DNA from: Mucilaginibacter sp.
Lineage (GTDB): Bacteria > Bacteroidota > Bacteroidia > Sphingobacteriales > Sphingobacteriaceae
Direction: 5' to 3'
Assembly: GCF_028288185.1 (NCBI RefSeq)
Contig: NZ_JAQBOF010000004.1
Span: 1-64,000 of the forward strand
Length of the DNA stretch: 64,000 nt
The translations under genes and the position numbers were made by a program. Below, piece after piece: positions 23,917-33,259 of the stretch (the first letter of the stretch is position 1; every line of letters starts with the position of its first letter). The notes beneath the pieces were generated by a model, which searched no databases, had not been told where the DNA came from, and saw only the letters and a program-made list of their open reading frames with translations.

Positions 23917-26652
23917 ATGTTTAGCAACAAAAACATTTTTAAAATATCTGCTGTAGTATTGCTCCTGATCGCAGCGTTTTCTTTCGCTTTTATTGGCGAT
24001 GAACCCAAAAAGCCTGACGAGAGTCGTTTTACCGCAGTAGCGCTTACCCGTCCCGGCGATTTGGACGAGCCAAACACTTTTGAAGTTTTAAGCGATGGCC
24101 GTGTATTGATAAGTGAGCGTAAAGGCGCTATCAAATTGTTTGACCCTGTTACTAAAATGACCAAAGTAGTAGCTACTCTGCCGGTTAATACCAAATACAC
24201 CAGCGCTACAGGTAAAGTTACCGAAGCCGAAGAAGGCTTGATGGGCTTAACTGTCGACCCCGATTTTAACAAAACCCATTTTATATATACATTTTACGCT
24301 CCCATCACCGAGAAAAAATGGATGCTAACCCGCTGGAAGTTTGAGAATGACGCGCTGGTTGCGGGATCAGAAAAAGTAATGTTAGAGTTTGCTACCCAAC
24401 GCGAAGTATGCTGCCACACCGGTGGTGGTATGACCTGGGATGCTAAACATGACCTATACCTAACTGTAGGTAATAATACCGCGTCATTAATATCTCCATC
24501 AACAGACGAAACACCGGGCAAAGAAAGCCGCGACGACCAGCGTGGTACCGCCAATACCAATAGTTATATTGGTAAAATATTACGTATCCATCCGGAAGCA
24601 AACGGAACCTATACTATACCGGCAGGCAACCTGTTCCCGAAAGGAACACCTAAAACCAAGCCCGAAATTTATACCATGGGTCACCGTAACCCGTGGCGCC
24701 CATCAATAGACAGCAAAACAGGCTGGTTATATTGGGGCGATATTGGCCCGGATGCGACCGAAGACACCGAAGTAAGCCCCAAAGGATATGACGAGTTAAA
24801 CCAGGCCCGCAAAGCCGGATTTTTTGGCTGGCCTTATTTTATTGGCCCTAACGTGCCGGTACCGCCGTTTAATTATGTTGATGGCGAGTCGAGCGCTAAA
24901 AAAGATCCGCTTAAACCTACCAATACATCAGTTAACAATACGGGTTTAAAAGAATTACCTCCGCTACAGCCCGCATTTATCTACTATCCTTACGGCCCTT
25001 CGGCCGAGTTCCCGTTGGTGGGTACCGGTAGTCGTAGTTCGGTAGGTGGACCAATTTATCACCGCTCTGATCGCCCGCTGGCAAAACGCCCATGGCCTGC
25101 TTATTACGAAGGCAAATGGCTGGCAACAGACCTTGCTCGTGGCTGGATAATGGCTATCGGCATGAAAGCTAATGGCGATTATAAAGATATGGAGCAATTT
25201 ATGCCAAGCTACCACCCTATCGAGCCGATCGATCTGAAATTTGGCCCGGATGGCGATTTATATGTATTAGAATATGGCAGCGTATGGTTTGGCAAAAGCG
25301 ATAATGCTAAATTGGTACGTATTGAGTATAATGCGGGCAACCGCAAGCCTACGATTATGGCAACTACCAATAAACAAGGTGGTACCGTGCCGTTAAAGAT
25401 CACTTTATCATCTGCCGGAACCTATGATGCTGACGGTGACGCGATAACATATAGCTGGAAAGTGACATCAGCTGGCGCGCAACCTAAAATATATCCTACC
25501 GGTAACCCTGCAATTACCTTAACTAAAGCAGGTGTTTACATGGCTACGTTAACTGTAACAGATGCTAAAGGCGCTAAAAACAGCAAATCTGTAAAGATCA
25601 TTGCAGGCAATGAAGCACCTGAAGTTAAGGTTGATCTTTCAGGTAATAGCTCGTTCTATTTTAATGGCAAACCTGTTAACTACTCGGTAAGTGTTACTGA
25701 CAAAGAAGACGGTAGTTTGGCAGCAGGTACTATTCCCGCCGCGCAGGTATCTATGAGTATTAATTATGCATCTGAAGGATTTGATTACGTACAGATAGCA
25801 CAAGAGCAAAGCAGTGTTGATGCGTCAACCCAGTTTGCAGTGGCCCATGCATTAATGAGCAATACCGATTGTAAGAACTGCCATAGTGTTAACGCCGTAA
25901 ACGTAGCGCCAAGCTTTACCGATATCTCTAATAAATATAAAGGTAATGATGTAGAGATCGAGCGTTTAGCACATGTTATCCGTGGCGGCGGCAGTGGCCA
26001 TTGGAACAGGCCAATTGCAATGCCTGCTCACCCTGGTATTACTTTAAATGATGCGCGTACCATTGTTAATTACATTATTAACGTAACCAATAATAACATT
26101 AATACCATGCCGGTAAAAGGCACATTTACACCTAAAGTTGCTGCCGATGATAATGGTAACGGTACCTACATCATTCGTGCGGCTTATACCGATAGGGGTA
26201 ATAAAGCTATCCCTAAACAAACTTCGGTATCAACCATATTCCTGCACAATCCGCAGGTATTGGCATCCAACGCTACGGTTATTAAAAACGCGTTTATTAA
26301 AGTTAATAACCTTGATGGATCAACTAATGTTATCGGTCGTCAAAATGGCTATGTAGCCTATAAAAAGCTTGATCTTACCGGCATTAAACAACTGGAACTA
26401 TCAGCTTATGCAACCGCGTTAGAAAACAACCCCGGTGGCACTATCGAAGTGCATTTAGATTCACCAACGGGTACCCTATTGGGTCAGGCAGAGTTTGAGC
26501 AAACTGCTGTAAAACCTAAAACGCAAAACTGGGTAAAAACAACTATTAAAGAAACCGCGGGTATGCATGATGTGTACTTTGTGTTTAAAAATGATAAAGC
26601 CAAAGCAATTGATCCGTTGGTGATATTTAACTCAATTAAGTTTGAGGAGTAA
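23917..26652 (+). CDS. PQQ-type sugar dehydrogenase / PKD / cytochrome c / CBM fusion
   Basis: A 911-residue exported redox fusion. After the signal peptide a glucose/sorbosone dehydrogenase beta-propeller spans about 35-470 (EVLSDGRVLISERKGAIKLF, CCHTGGGMTWD, MGHRNPWRPSID). A PKD domain follows at about 477-567 (TYDADGDAITYSWKV), then a cytochrome c domain with the haem motif CKNCH at 652-656 and a likely axial Met near 702 (IAMPAHPG). A C-terminal CBM6-like domain ends the protein (LDLTGIKQLELSAYA, GGTIEVHLDSPTG). It would oxidise a sugar in the periplasm and pass electrons to its own haem. The CBM implies a polymeric or surface-bound substrate. Neighbouring Hyi-like and Gfo/Idh proteins point to keto-sugar metabolism. 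Confidence 0.88.
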   Translation: MFSNKNIFKISAVVLLLIAAFSFAFIGDEPKKPDESRFTAVALTRPGDLDEPNTFEVLSDGRVLISERKGAIKLFDPVTKMTKVVATLPVNTKYTSATGKVTEAEEGLMGLTVDPDFNKTHFIYTFYAPITEKKWMLTRWKFENDALVAGSEKVMLEFATQREVCCHTGGGMTWDAKHDLYLTVGNNTASLISPSTDETPGKESRDDQRGTANTNSYIGKILRIHPEANGTYTIPAGNLFPKGTPKTKPEIYTMGHRNPWRPSIDSKTGWLYWGDIGPDATEDTEVSPKGYDELNQARKAGFFGWPYFIGPNVPVPPFNYVDGESSAKKDPLKPTNTSVNNTGLKELPPLQPAFIYYPYGPSAEFPLVGTGSRSSVGGPIYHRSDRPLAKRPWPAYYEGKWLATDLARGWIMAIGMKANGDYKDMEQFMPSYHPIEPIDLKFGPDGDLYVLEYGSVWFGKSDNAKLVRIEYNAGNRKPTIMATTNKQGGTVPLKITLSSAGTYDADGDAITYSWKVTSAGAQPKIYPTGNPAITLTKAGVYMATLTVTDAKGAKNSKSVKIIAGNEAPEVKVDLSGNSSFYFNGKPVNYSVSVTDKEDGSLAAGTIPAAQVSMSINYASEGFDYVQIAQEQSSVDASTQFAVAHALMSNTDCKNCHSVNAVNVAPSFTDISNKYKGNDVEIERLAHVIRGGGSGHWNRPIAMPAHPGITLNDARTIVNYIINVTNNNINTMPVKGTFTPKVAADDNGNGTYIIRAAYTDRGNKAIPKQTSVSTIFLHNPQVLASNATVIKNAFIKVNNLDGSTNVIGRQNGYVAYKKLDLTGIKQLELSAYATALENNPGGTIEVHLDSPTGTLLGQAEFEQTAVKPKTQNWVKTTIKETAGMHDVYFVFKNDKAKAIDPLVIFNSIKFEE

Positions 26653-26690
26653 TTCAGCTGGCAGTTTTCAGTCAGCAGCCTAAAGCAAAA

Positions 26691-26720
26691 AGGTCTTACC
26701 GAATGGTGAGACCTCTTTGT
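26691..26720 (+). terminator. Terminator after the dehydrogenase fusion gene
   Basis: AGGTCTTACC and GGTGAGACCT form a 10-bp stem with one G-T pair, followed by CTTTGTT. It lies 39 bp past the stop. Confidence 0.65.
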
Positions 26721-26763
26721 TAATTTATATATTAGTGAACTGCAAACTAAAAACTGCAAACTG

Positions 26764-27111
26764 TTATTTAACCCTCTTTAAAACCCCGGTAAAATTCATG
26801 CCTTGAAAAACTACCGTAACATTCATTTTATCGCCATCTATCTTACCTTTTACGGCAGATACGGCGAAGCCGTTATAAGTGAATGGTTTAAACAAAATAT
26901 CGTTGCCGGTAATAACGCCATTTTTTAGGGGGATATCGCCAATCTCGGTAGTTACAGTGCCGTTTACTACGCCTTTGTCTTCCTTCATATTTAAGGTAAC
27001 ATCATATAGCAACGCTATCGTACCCGACCATTTTCCATTCGCACCTTCGGCATAACATATCGCGGTAGCAACTAAAACTACTAACGCCGATAAAAAGACC
27101 CACTTCTTCAT
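26764..27111 (-). CDS. Small secreted beta-rich protein, paralogue 1
   Basis: A 115-residue secreted protein: signal peptide MKKWVFLSALVVLVATAICY, then GKWSGTI and alternating strands with glycines (DVTLNMKEDKGVVNGTVTTE, KGKIDGDKMNVTVVFQGMNF). It shares its layout with the 135-residue product at 28180-28587: an opening GxW strand, a KxDGxxxxG turn, and KIDGD followed by a strand. A lipocalin-like small barrel is plausible; the function is unknown. The start is set at the Met of the signal peptide; an ATG 69 bp upstream lacks support. It is divergent from the Hyi-like gene. Confidence 0.75.
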   Translation of the reverse strand: MKKWVFLSALVVLVATAICYAEGANGKWSGTIALLYDVTLNMKEDKGVVNGTVTTEIGDIPLKNGVITGNDILFKPFTYNGFAVSAVKGKIDGDKMNVTVVFQGMNFTGVLKRVK

Positions 27112-27135
27112 TTTTCCACTTTTTTCAATATTAGA

Positions 27136-27143
27136 CAAATTTA
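27136..27143 (-). promoter_or_regulatory. Possible -7 box of paralogue 1
   Basis: On the minus strand this reads TAAATTTG (TAnnTTTG), 24 bp before the start. No matching -33 element. Confidence 0.3.
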
Positions 27144-27209
27144 AAACATTGAAGTTTAATGTATTGAAATTTTTATACAACGTAAATCAAAAAAGTGTAA
27201 TTTTAACGT

Positions 27210-28109
27210 ATGGGATCATCACAAAACCGCCGAATGGCTATTAAGAATATTTTAGCAGGAACCGGGGCAGTAGCTGCCGCAGGTACTTTGTCGGCTTTTA
27301 CATCGCCGGCAGTAAAAACAACAGCACCTTATGTATTAAAAGGCAATATTAACCATTCGGTTTGTCGGTGGTGCTTTGGCAATATAGATCTGGATACACT
27401 ATGCGGCGCAGCTAAAGATATGGGCATGAAAGCTATAGACCTGATAGGCCCCGAAGAATGGCCGATCGCAAAAAAGCATGATTTATTTTCATCAATGTGC
27501 AATGGCCCTGGCGTTGCTATTACCTACGGTTGGAACGATCTGAAAAAACACGACACCTTAGTAGCCAGCTATAGCGATCTGATACCTAAAGTAGCCGCCG
27601 CCGGATACAAAAACCTGATATGCTTTAGCGGTAACCGCGAAGGCAAAGATGATGTTACCGGACTTGATAATTGTGTTACCGGACTTAAAAAGATATTGCC
27701 CCTTGCCGAAAAACATGGCGTGGTACTTTGCATGGAACTATTAAACAGCAAGGTAAACCATCATGATTATCAATGCGACCGTACCCCATGGGGCGTAGAA
27801 CTATGCAAAAAATTAGGGTCCGAAAACTTTAAACTGTTATATGATATTTACCACATGCAAATTGATGAGGGCGATGTAATTGCTACTATCAAAGCTAATC
27901 ACCAATATCTGGCACATTACCATGTTGCCGGTGTACCGGGCAGGCATGAGCCTAACGATACGCAGGAGTTATTTTACCCTGCCATTATCAAGGCAATAAA
28001 AGATACCGGCTTTACCGGTTACGTCGCGCAGGAGTACCTGCCAATAGTAAAGGACCAGGATGCACAGATTGCATCGCTAAAAGCATCAATGACTATTTGC
28101 GATGTTTAG
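27210..28109 (+). CDS. Exported Hyi-like sugar isomerase/epimerase (AP endonuclease 2 fold)
   Basis: A 299-residue TIM-barrel protein of the hydroxypyruvate isomerase / xylose isomerase-like family, with a Tat-like N terminus (RRMAIKNILAGTGAVAAAG). Metal-binding residues are in place: Glu176 (LCMELLNSK), Asp212 and His215 (LLYDIYHMQ), the His of AHYHVAGVPGRHEP and the Glu of VAQEYLP. Exported members occur in Bacteroidota loci for 3-keto-sugar metabolism, beside Gfo/Idh-type oxidoreductases like the one at 31.4 kb. The exact reaction cannot be told from sequence. It stands between the two small secreted paralogues and ends at a strong bidirectional terminator. Confidence 0.87.
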   Translation: MGSSQNRRMAIKNILAGTGAVAAAGTLSAFTSPAVKTTAPYVLKGNINHSVCRWCFGNIDLDTLCGAAKDMGMKAIDLIGPEEWPIAKKHDLFSSMCNGPGVAITYGWNDLKKHDTLVASYSDLIPKVAAAGYKNLICFSGNREGKDDVTGLDNCVTGLKKILPLAEKHGVVLCMELLNSKVNHHDYQCDRTPWGVELCKKLGSENFKLLYDIYHMQIDEGDVIATIKANHQYLAHYHVAGVPGRHEPNDTQELFYPAIIKAIKDTGFTGYVAQEYLPIVKDQDAQIASLKASMTICDV

Positions 28110-28129
28110 CTAGAAGACACCAATCCACA

Positions 28130-28163
28130 AAAAAAGCCGCTTTAATTAAAGCGGCTTTTTTTG
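28130..28163. terminator. Bidirectional terminator
   Basis: A perfect palindrome, AAAGCCGCTTT / AAAGCGGCTTT, with A and T runs on either side, lies between the convergent Hyi-like gene and paralogue 2. Confidence 0.92.
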
Positions 28164-28179
28164 TGCGGTTAAGCGTATA

Positions 28180-28587
28180 TTATTTAGTGGCAGGCTGTCT
28201 AAGTGTTAACTTAACGGGTGTTGTGCCAAATGTAGTAGTTAATACTAGTTTACCATCGGCAATGGTGCCTTTGTAAACTATAGGTTTGCCATTAAAGGTA
28301 GTGGTGAATGTAATGTTATCTCCATCAATTTTACCATCAGTAATGGTGTTTTTACCCATTTGTGCAGCCACAAACGGAGTGTAACCTGCTTCATCAGGAT
28401 TTTCTGATTTTGGGTTATTATCAACTAAAGCAAAAACGCCGGTTAATTTAGCACCGTCAGCTTTTAAAGTAACTGTTAAATTATACTGTCCCTCAACAAG
28501 GCCCTTCCATACGCCGTCAACACTAGCTGCTAAACATACTGTAGCTACCATTAATACTAAAACGGCTGATAATAATATCTTTTTCAT
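28180..28587 (-). CDS. Small secreted beta-rich protein, paralogue 2
   Basis: A 135-residue secreted protein: signal peptide MKKILLSAVLVLMVATVCLA, then DGVWKGLVEGQYNLTVTLKA, DGAKLTGVFALVDN, GKIDGDNITFTTTFNGKPIV and a final DGKLVLTTTFG. The periodic strand-turn pattern suggests a small beta barrel. It resembles the protein at 26764-27111 in signal peptide and strand order, so the two are probably paralogues placed on either side of the Hyi-like gene. It could bind the sugar or lipid substrate of the neighbouring enzymes; this is a guess from position only. It converges on the Hyi-like gene and shares its terminator. Confidence 0.75.
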   Translation of the reverse strand: MKKILLSAVLVLMVATVCLAASVDGVWKGLVEGQYNLTVTLKADGAKLTGVFALVDNNPKSENPDEAGYTPFVAAQMGKNTITDGKIDGDNITFTTTFNGKPIVYKGTIADGKLVLTTTFGTTPVKLTLRQPATK

Positions 28588-28625
28588 TTTTTAAATTGTT
28601 TTTTATTTTCTGTTTTAATCGATTA

Positions 28626-28633
28626 CAAAATTA
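28626..28633 (-). promoter_or_regulatory. Possible -7 box of paralogue 2
   Basis: Reads TAATTTTG on the minus strand, 38 bp before the start; no clear -33. Confidence 0.3.
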
Positions 28634-28668
28634 TAAAATATTGGGAAACTTAGTGTAACAGTTTCGTT

Positions 28669-31245
28669 TTAAAACTGCAACGTTTGTGTATCCCTGCTGG
28701 CGGCCACTTCGGCTTCTATCGAAACCTTGTTAGGTGGCACCCCGTTTTCTTCATAAATAACGATGGTGTTGCTCCCTGGTTTAAGCCAGCATTCGGGTAT
28801 GTACATTCCGTTAATTTTTATTTTTTCTGGATACCTGCCCAAATTATGCCCGTTAACCCATACCGAGCCATAACTCAAGCTAGTAGTATTAACGCGCCAT
28901 ATAGCATAAGATTGTTTCCCGGCCGAAAGGTTTAACGTAGTACGATATAAATGCGGGAGTTTAGGCAATTTAGCGGGTAAGTGTTTCCATCCGCTTTGTG
29001 GGTGCGGATCGTTTATCCCGCCGTGCATCTTCCAATCGGTAATAGAAATTACCGGCCCTGTACTGTCTGCTTTTTGCAGCGTTACCGACCCTGAAATCCC
29101 TTTAACATCAATGGTATCTATGTTGCCTACTTTAAATATCAGTTTATTACGCCCAATATGCGATGTAAATACGGCGATGGTATGGCTAACGCCAGCTTTC
29201 AGATCAAGGTGAATTGCGTTTTGAAATATTGTTGCTGTATCAACACGTTTGCCGTCTATAAACAAGGCCCCATTATCAGGCGCATGTTTAAGGGTCAGGA
29301 TATAGGCCCCTGTCTCCGCAACTTTTATCTGAGTTCGATACCATGCATAAGCGGTAATATCGCCATCGGCCCCCATTTGTAAGGGATCTTTACTTTGCAT
29401 CCAGGTTTTATCATCATAGTTTACCGATGCAGGCGCTGCTGCTTCTTTAACTTGCCATGCACCTAATTTCAGTTTAGTTTGGTGTTTAACTGGTTGTGGT
29501 TTTGGGTTTAGCTTGATAACCGTACCTCCAGGTTTAAATATCCATGTTGGCGAGTTGGTTTTATTTAACCACGGCTGCTCGGTAATTAAAGTTAATTTAT
29601 TGTTTTTGCTGATCAGATCGCCAGCATAAGCGGGGCCAACTATAACATGCGTTTGTCCGTTAACTTCGGCAAACCAGGTATGTGATGCCAATTGATCGTT
29701 AACAACAATTATCCTTACTCGCTTATTCTCCGCAGTAAAATAATACTCGGCGGGTGCGTCAGCAGATACGGCTGCGCTAAATTGCAATAAACCCGGTCCG
29801 GGGGGCACTTTAAAGTTCCCCTGCCGTGCAATAACCTTACCGCTGCCTGATGTATAAAAGTCTAACCTGGCCGATGCCCCCACCCGGCCGCTTAGCACTA
29901 TTGTTGTTGTTTTGCCTTGCGAGATAATACCGTAAATACGTACAGCGGCCCATAAAAGCTTTACCGTTGGCGTAAGTTGGTAATTCTGTACCACGGGCAT
30001 GATCTCGCCGGCGGCCAGTTTAATTTCGGTGGATCCTATAATGCCAAGGTTTGCCGGAGGTTGTAAGTTAAACTTTACACCAACCGTATCCTGGTTATCT
30101 AAAAACGAAATAGTACCTGCCGGGCTTTTACGCGCGGTAACTTTCACCATTGTGTTGGTTACCGTTGGCAAGTTATTCTTAGTATTTGTACTATTAGCTA
30201 AAATATCCTGGAAACTTTTGGCAAACCAATTGGCGCGTTTAAACGCGTAATATATAGGTCGCAAATCACCAGCCTGCCCAACAGCGGCGCCATAATCATA
30301 CGACGCAGCGTTTTCTTTATCATTATTATAATCGAAATTGCTACCGCCGTGGGCCATATATACATTATAACCATTACCGCCATGAGCAATTATTTTCCAG
30401 CTGCGTCTATCGTATAACGTAGAGTCCAGATCCTGCGGACCATAGTTTAAGAACCATACGCCCCAATATTCGGCAGAGAACCACGGGTTGGGTCTTGCTG
30501 GATCGTCAAGATTACTTAAATCTCCGGCAGGGTCATTGCCCGAGTGTAATCCGCTAAAAAAGTAAGGTACCTGTAACCCTAACGAAACCGTTTTATCTAT
30601 TAAGTGCTTAAAATAATTGTTTGGTGTAACTGTTCCCCACGCCGCCCGGTGCTCATTCTCTAATTGTACCATAATAACCGCGCCGCCATGGTTTATTTGG
30701 TTTTGCGATACAATGGGCATCAACTTATTAAAAAAACGATCAACCGCTGATAAAAACTGCGGGTTATCCTCTCGCACACGCAAACCCGGTTTAAACTTTA
30801 ACCAGATGGGGTATCCGCCCATACTCCATTCGCCGCAATAGTAAGGGCCGACACGCACAATAGCATACATGCCCATACTTTTTATCATTTTAAGGTATGC
30901 ATCTAGGTCATGGTCGCCGGTAAAATTAAATTTACCTTCGTGTGGTTCGTGAAAATTCCAGAAAGTGTACATTTCTATGGCGTTAAAACCGGCTCGTTTT
31001 AAACGCAATAAACGGTCATGCCATAACGCGCGGGGCACACGGGCATAATCCATATCTGCCGAGGTAATGAAAGCACGTTTACCATTAATTAAAAATCCAC
31101 GGGCATCGTAATCAATATAAGGCTTAGCATTTGAGGCTGATGGAAAAATATGATCATTACGCGATGGAACGGTGGATTGTGCTGATGTATATTCTACAGC
31201 GATCAACAGAAAAAAACATACGATAAGAAAAGCCTTGGGTGCCAT
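28669..31245 (-). CDS. GH35 beta-galactosidase
   Basis: A secreted glycoside hydrolase of family 35, 858 residues from the chosen start. The TIM barrel begins near ADMDYARVPRALWHDRL, with the family block NAIEMYTFWNFHEPHEGKF. The acid/base is the second Glu of MVQLENEH (residue 198) and the nucleophile is the Glu of FSAEYWGVWF (residue 259). C-terminal beta-sandwich domains end with SYGSVWVNGHNLGRYPEK. I chose the ATG opening a normal signal peptide (MAPKAFLIVCFFLLIAVEY); an in-frame ATG 63 bp upstream would add 21 mostly basic residues. A terminator separates it from the Gfo/Idh gene upstream, so it probably has its own promoter. It likely releases terminal beta-galactose from plant or microbial glycans. 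Confidence 0.92.
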   Translation of the reverse strand: MAPKAFLIVCFFLLIAVEYTSAQSTVPSRNDHIFPSASNAKPYIDYDARGFLINGKRAFITSADMDYARVPRALWHDRLLRLKRAGFNAIEMYTFWNFHEPHEGKFNFTGDHDLDAYLKMIKSMGMYAIVRVGPYYCGEWSMGGYPIWLKFKPGLRVREDNPQFLSAVDRFFNKLMPIVSQNQINHGGAVIMVQLENEHRAAWGTVTPNNYFKHLIDKTVSLGLQVPYFFSGLHSGNDPAGDLSNLDDPARPNPWFSAEYWGVWFLNYGPQDLDSTLYDRRSWKIIAHGGNGYNVYMAHGGSNFDYNNDKENAASYDYGAAVGQAGDLRPIYYAFKRANWFAKSFQDILANSTNTKNNLPTVTNTMVKVTARKSPAGTISFLDNQDTVGVKFNLQPPANLGIIGSTEIKLAAGEIMPVVQNYQLTPTVKLLWAAVRIYGIISQGKTTTIVLSGRVGASARLDFYTSGSGKVIARQGNFKVPPGPGLLQFSAAVSADAPAEYYFTAENKRVRIIVVNDQLASHTWFAEVNGQTHVIVGPAYAGDLISKNNKLTLITEQPWLNKTNSPTWIFKPGGTVIKLNPKPQPVKHQTKLKLGAWQVKEAAAPASVNYDDKTWMQSKDPLQMGADGDITAYAWYRTQIKVAETGAYILTLKHAPDNGALFIDGKRVDTATIFQNAIHLDLKAGVSHTIAVFTSHIGRNKLIFKVGNIDTIDVKGISGSVTLQKADSTGPVISITDWKMHGGINDPHPQSGWKHLPAKLPKLPHLYRTTLNLSAGKQSYAIWRVNTTSLSYGSVWVNGHNLGRYPEKIKINGMYIPECWLKPGSNTIVIYEENGVPPNKVSIEAEVAASRDTQTLQF

Positions 31246-31336
31246 ATTGCGACTTCGAAAGCATGCGGACGAGCCTTTGCGCCCGCTCCTTTTTTCTATT
31301 TTAATCATGCTGCTAAATTAAACATCCCCAAACAAA

Positions 31337-31370
31337 AAAAGGAGACAACCCATAACAGGTGTCTCCTTTT
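31337..31370 (-). terminator. Terminator between the oxidoreductase and GH35 genes
   Basis: AAAAGGAGACA and TGTCTCCTTTT form an 11-bp stem with flanking A and T runs, 21 bp past the stop of the minus-strand oxidoreductase gene. Confidence 0.88.
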
Positions 31371-31390
31371 GTATATGTGGTTGCGGTTAA

Positions 31391-32908
31391 TTAAATTCCG
31401 CTAAGCTTAAATGGAGCTCTGTAATCGCGTTTAACAAATTGATTAACCTCATCAACATTGGTAACTTTTAAGTTAGCAGCATCATAGATCAAATCAATAT
31501 ATCTTGCAGGGTATTGATTACCACCACCACGGCGTCTGCCTTCAACAGGTACTGCACCTACATCTGCCAATTTAGGAACATTTACACCTCTGATAGCCAA
31601 ATTGCACATTAACATTGCTTCTGTTAACAAAGCAGCTTCTTCAAACGGCGAGCTGGTTTGCATGTTGCCATAACCAGCTAAGCATGCTTCAACCCATTGA
31701 GCATAGTGGCCTTCTGTGCTGTTTTTAACACGGGCAAATTTTTGAGCTACGTTTAAATCATCCATTTTTGAAACAGGAAGAAGGCGCGCACGGGCTGCAT
31801 AGCAACCGGCCGTCATTTTACCTTTGGTACCAATAAATAGCATACCGCCATCACCTTCACCCCAATGCTCAGAAGGATCTAATTCTTCAGGGCGTGGAGG
31901 TATAATACCACCATCCATCCAATGTACTTTAACCGGTCCGCTTGTTTTATCAGTTTTAGGGAAAGTCATTGTGGTATAGCTTGATGCAGGGCCGGTTTCA
32001 ATTGAACCGCCGCCGCCAACGCTTGTTTGTACTTTCGATACATACTTAAGGCCTAACACTTTCATTGGTCCGTGCAAAATATGCGCGCCCATATCACCTA
32101 ATACGCCGGTTCCGTAATCCCACCAGCCTCTCCAGTTAAATGGCAATACTTTAACACCACCTGGTTGGTCTGTACCAATAGGGAACGGTCTTTCTTTAGC
32201 GGTACCTTGCCATAAGTCCCAATTTAAGGTGCTTGGCGGGGTTGTTGTTTCTTTAGGCCATTTTAAACCGTTTGGTGTGTTTGCACCGTATGATCCTTGC
32301 GGCCATACAGGGCGGTTAGTCCAGCAATAAACTTCGGTTACATCACCAATTAAACCTGCGTCATACCACTCCATCATTTGGCGTACACCATCTGATGATG
32401 AACCCTGGTTACCCATTTGGGTTTGTACTTTATATTTATGACCCATGTTAGCCATCATGCGTGCTTCGTACACGTCATGCGCCATTGGTTTTTGTACATA
32501 AACGTGTTTTTTTAATGACATTGCAGCTGTAGCAACTACCGCGTGGGTATGATCTGGTGTAGCGCAATGCACAGCGTCAAAGTTTTTATGCTCTTTGTCA
32601 AACATCTCTCTCCAATCTACATATTTCTTTGCATCAGGATATCTATCAAACATTTTTGCAGCATAGTCCTGGTCAACATCACATAAAAATGCAGGTTTAG
32701 CTTTACCGCTTGCCACAAATGCAGCATTATCGCTTTGACCCTTACCTCCCAAACCTATACTGGCATAGTATAAGGTATCGCTTGGCGCCCTATAGCCTTT
32801 ACCTAGCACAAAACGTGGCACTATGGTAAAGCCCGCAGCTGCAAGGGCACTCGTTTTCACAAAATCTCTACGTGAAGGGGCGCTTGCCTTTTCTTCATTT
32901 TTTTTCAT
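31391..32908 (-). CDS. Tat-exported Gfo/Idh/MocA-family oxidoreductase
   Basis: A 505-residue oxidoreductase with a Tat signal (SRRDFVKTSALAAAGFTIVP). Its Rossmann fold starts at YYASIGLGGKGQSDNAAF, and the catalytic-lysine block YVQKPMAHDVYEARMM is present. The C-terminal half has the extra segments of the long periplasmic members (WRGWWDYGTGVLGDMGAHIL). Such exported members oxidise or reduce sugars at C3 in Bacteroidota keto-sugar loci; here that role is inferred from family and from the nearby Hyi-like and dehydrogenase genes. It has its own terminator and a long upstream region shared with the pentose phosphate cluster. Confidence 0.92.
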   Translation of the reverse strand: MKKNEEKASAPSRRDFVKTSALAAAGFTIVPRFVLGKGYRAPSDTLYYASIGLGGKGQSDNAAFVASGKAKPAFLCDVDQDYAAKMFDRYPDAKKYVDWREMFDKEHKNFDAVHCATPDHTHAVVATAAMSLKKHVYVQKPMAHDVYEARMMANMGHKYKVQTQMGNQGSSSDGVRQMMEWYDAGLIGDVTEVYCWTNRPVWPQGSYGANTPNGLKWPKETTTPPSTLNWDLWQGTAKERPFPIGTDQPGGVKVLPFNWRGWWDYGTGVLGDMGAHILHGPMKVLGLKYVSKVQTSVGGGGSIETGPASSYTTMTFPKTDKTSGPVKVHWMDGGIIPPRPEELDPSEHWGEGDGGMLFIGTKGKMTAGCYAARARLLPVSKMDDLNVAQKFARVKNSTEGHYAQWVEACLAGYGNMQTSSPFEEAALLTEAMLMCNLAIRGVNVPKLADVGAVPVEGRRRGGGNQYPARYIDLIYDAANLKVTNVDEVNQFVKRDYRAPFKLSGI

Positions 32909-33228
32909 GTTATTAGTTTTAATAGTTGGTTTGTTGTTTTATATAAATGTTTAAAATTCGCGGCAAAAAACCATTCACAATTTATTAACTCAGACTGGTT
33001 TGTTAATGATTTTATTGGTTCTTCTGCTTATCCTTATTAATAACGATAAGCCAAGGGTTGAAATTATAAAATTAAATACGAATAACTGAAAAAAATGCGC
33101 TAATAAAACGTAACATTTTTAATATACAATTACAACACGTATATACATGCGTGTTTTTTTGGCAGGATCACTGCAACCGACCCATTTATAATACAGCCAT
33201 GACGGCATTAAATTACAAAGTGTACTAC

Positions 33229-33259
33229 TGTACCAGGTACACTGAACACACCTGGTACA
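33229..33259. promoter_or_regulatory. Operator-like inverted repeat in the divergent region
   Basis: TGTACCAGGT (33229-33238) and ACCTGGTACA (33250-33259) are perfect 10-bp inverted repeats with an 11-bp spacer. The left arm also begins a smaller palindrome, TGTACCAGGTACA. The layout fits a dimeric regulator's operator; no T run suggests a terminator. Confidence 0.5.
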
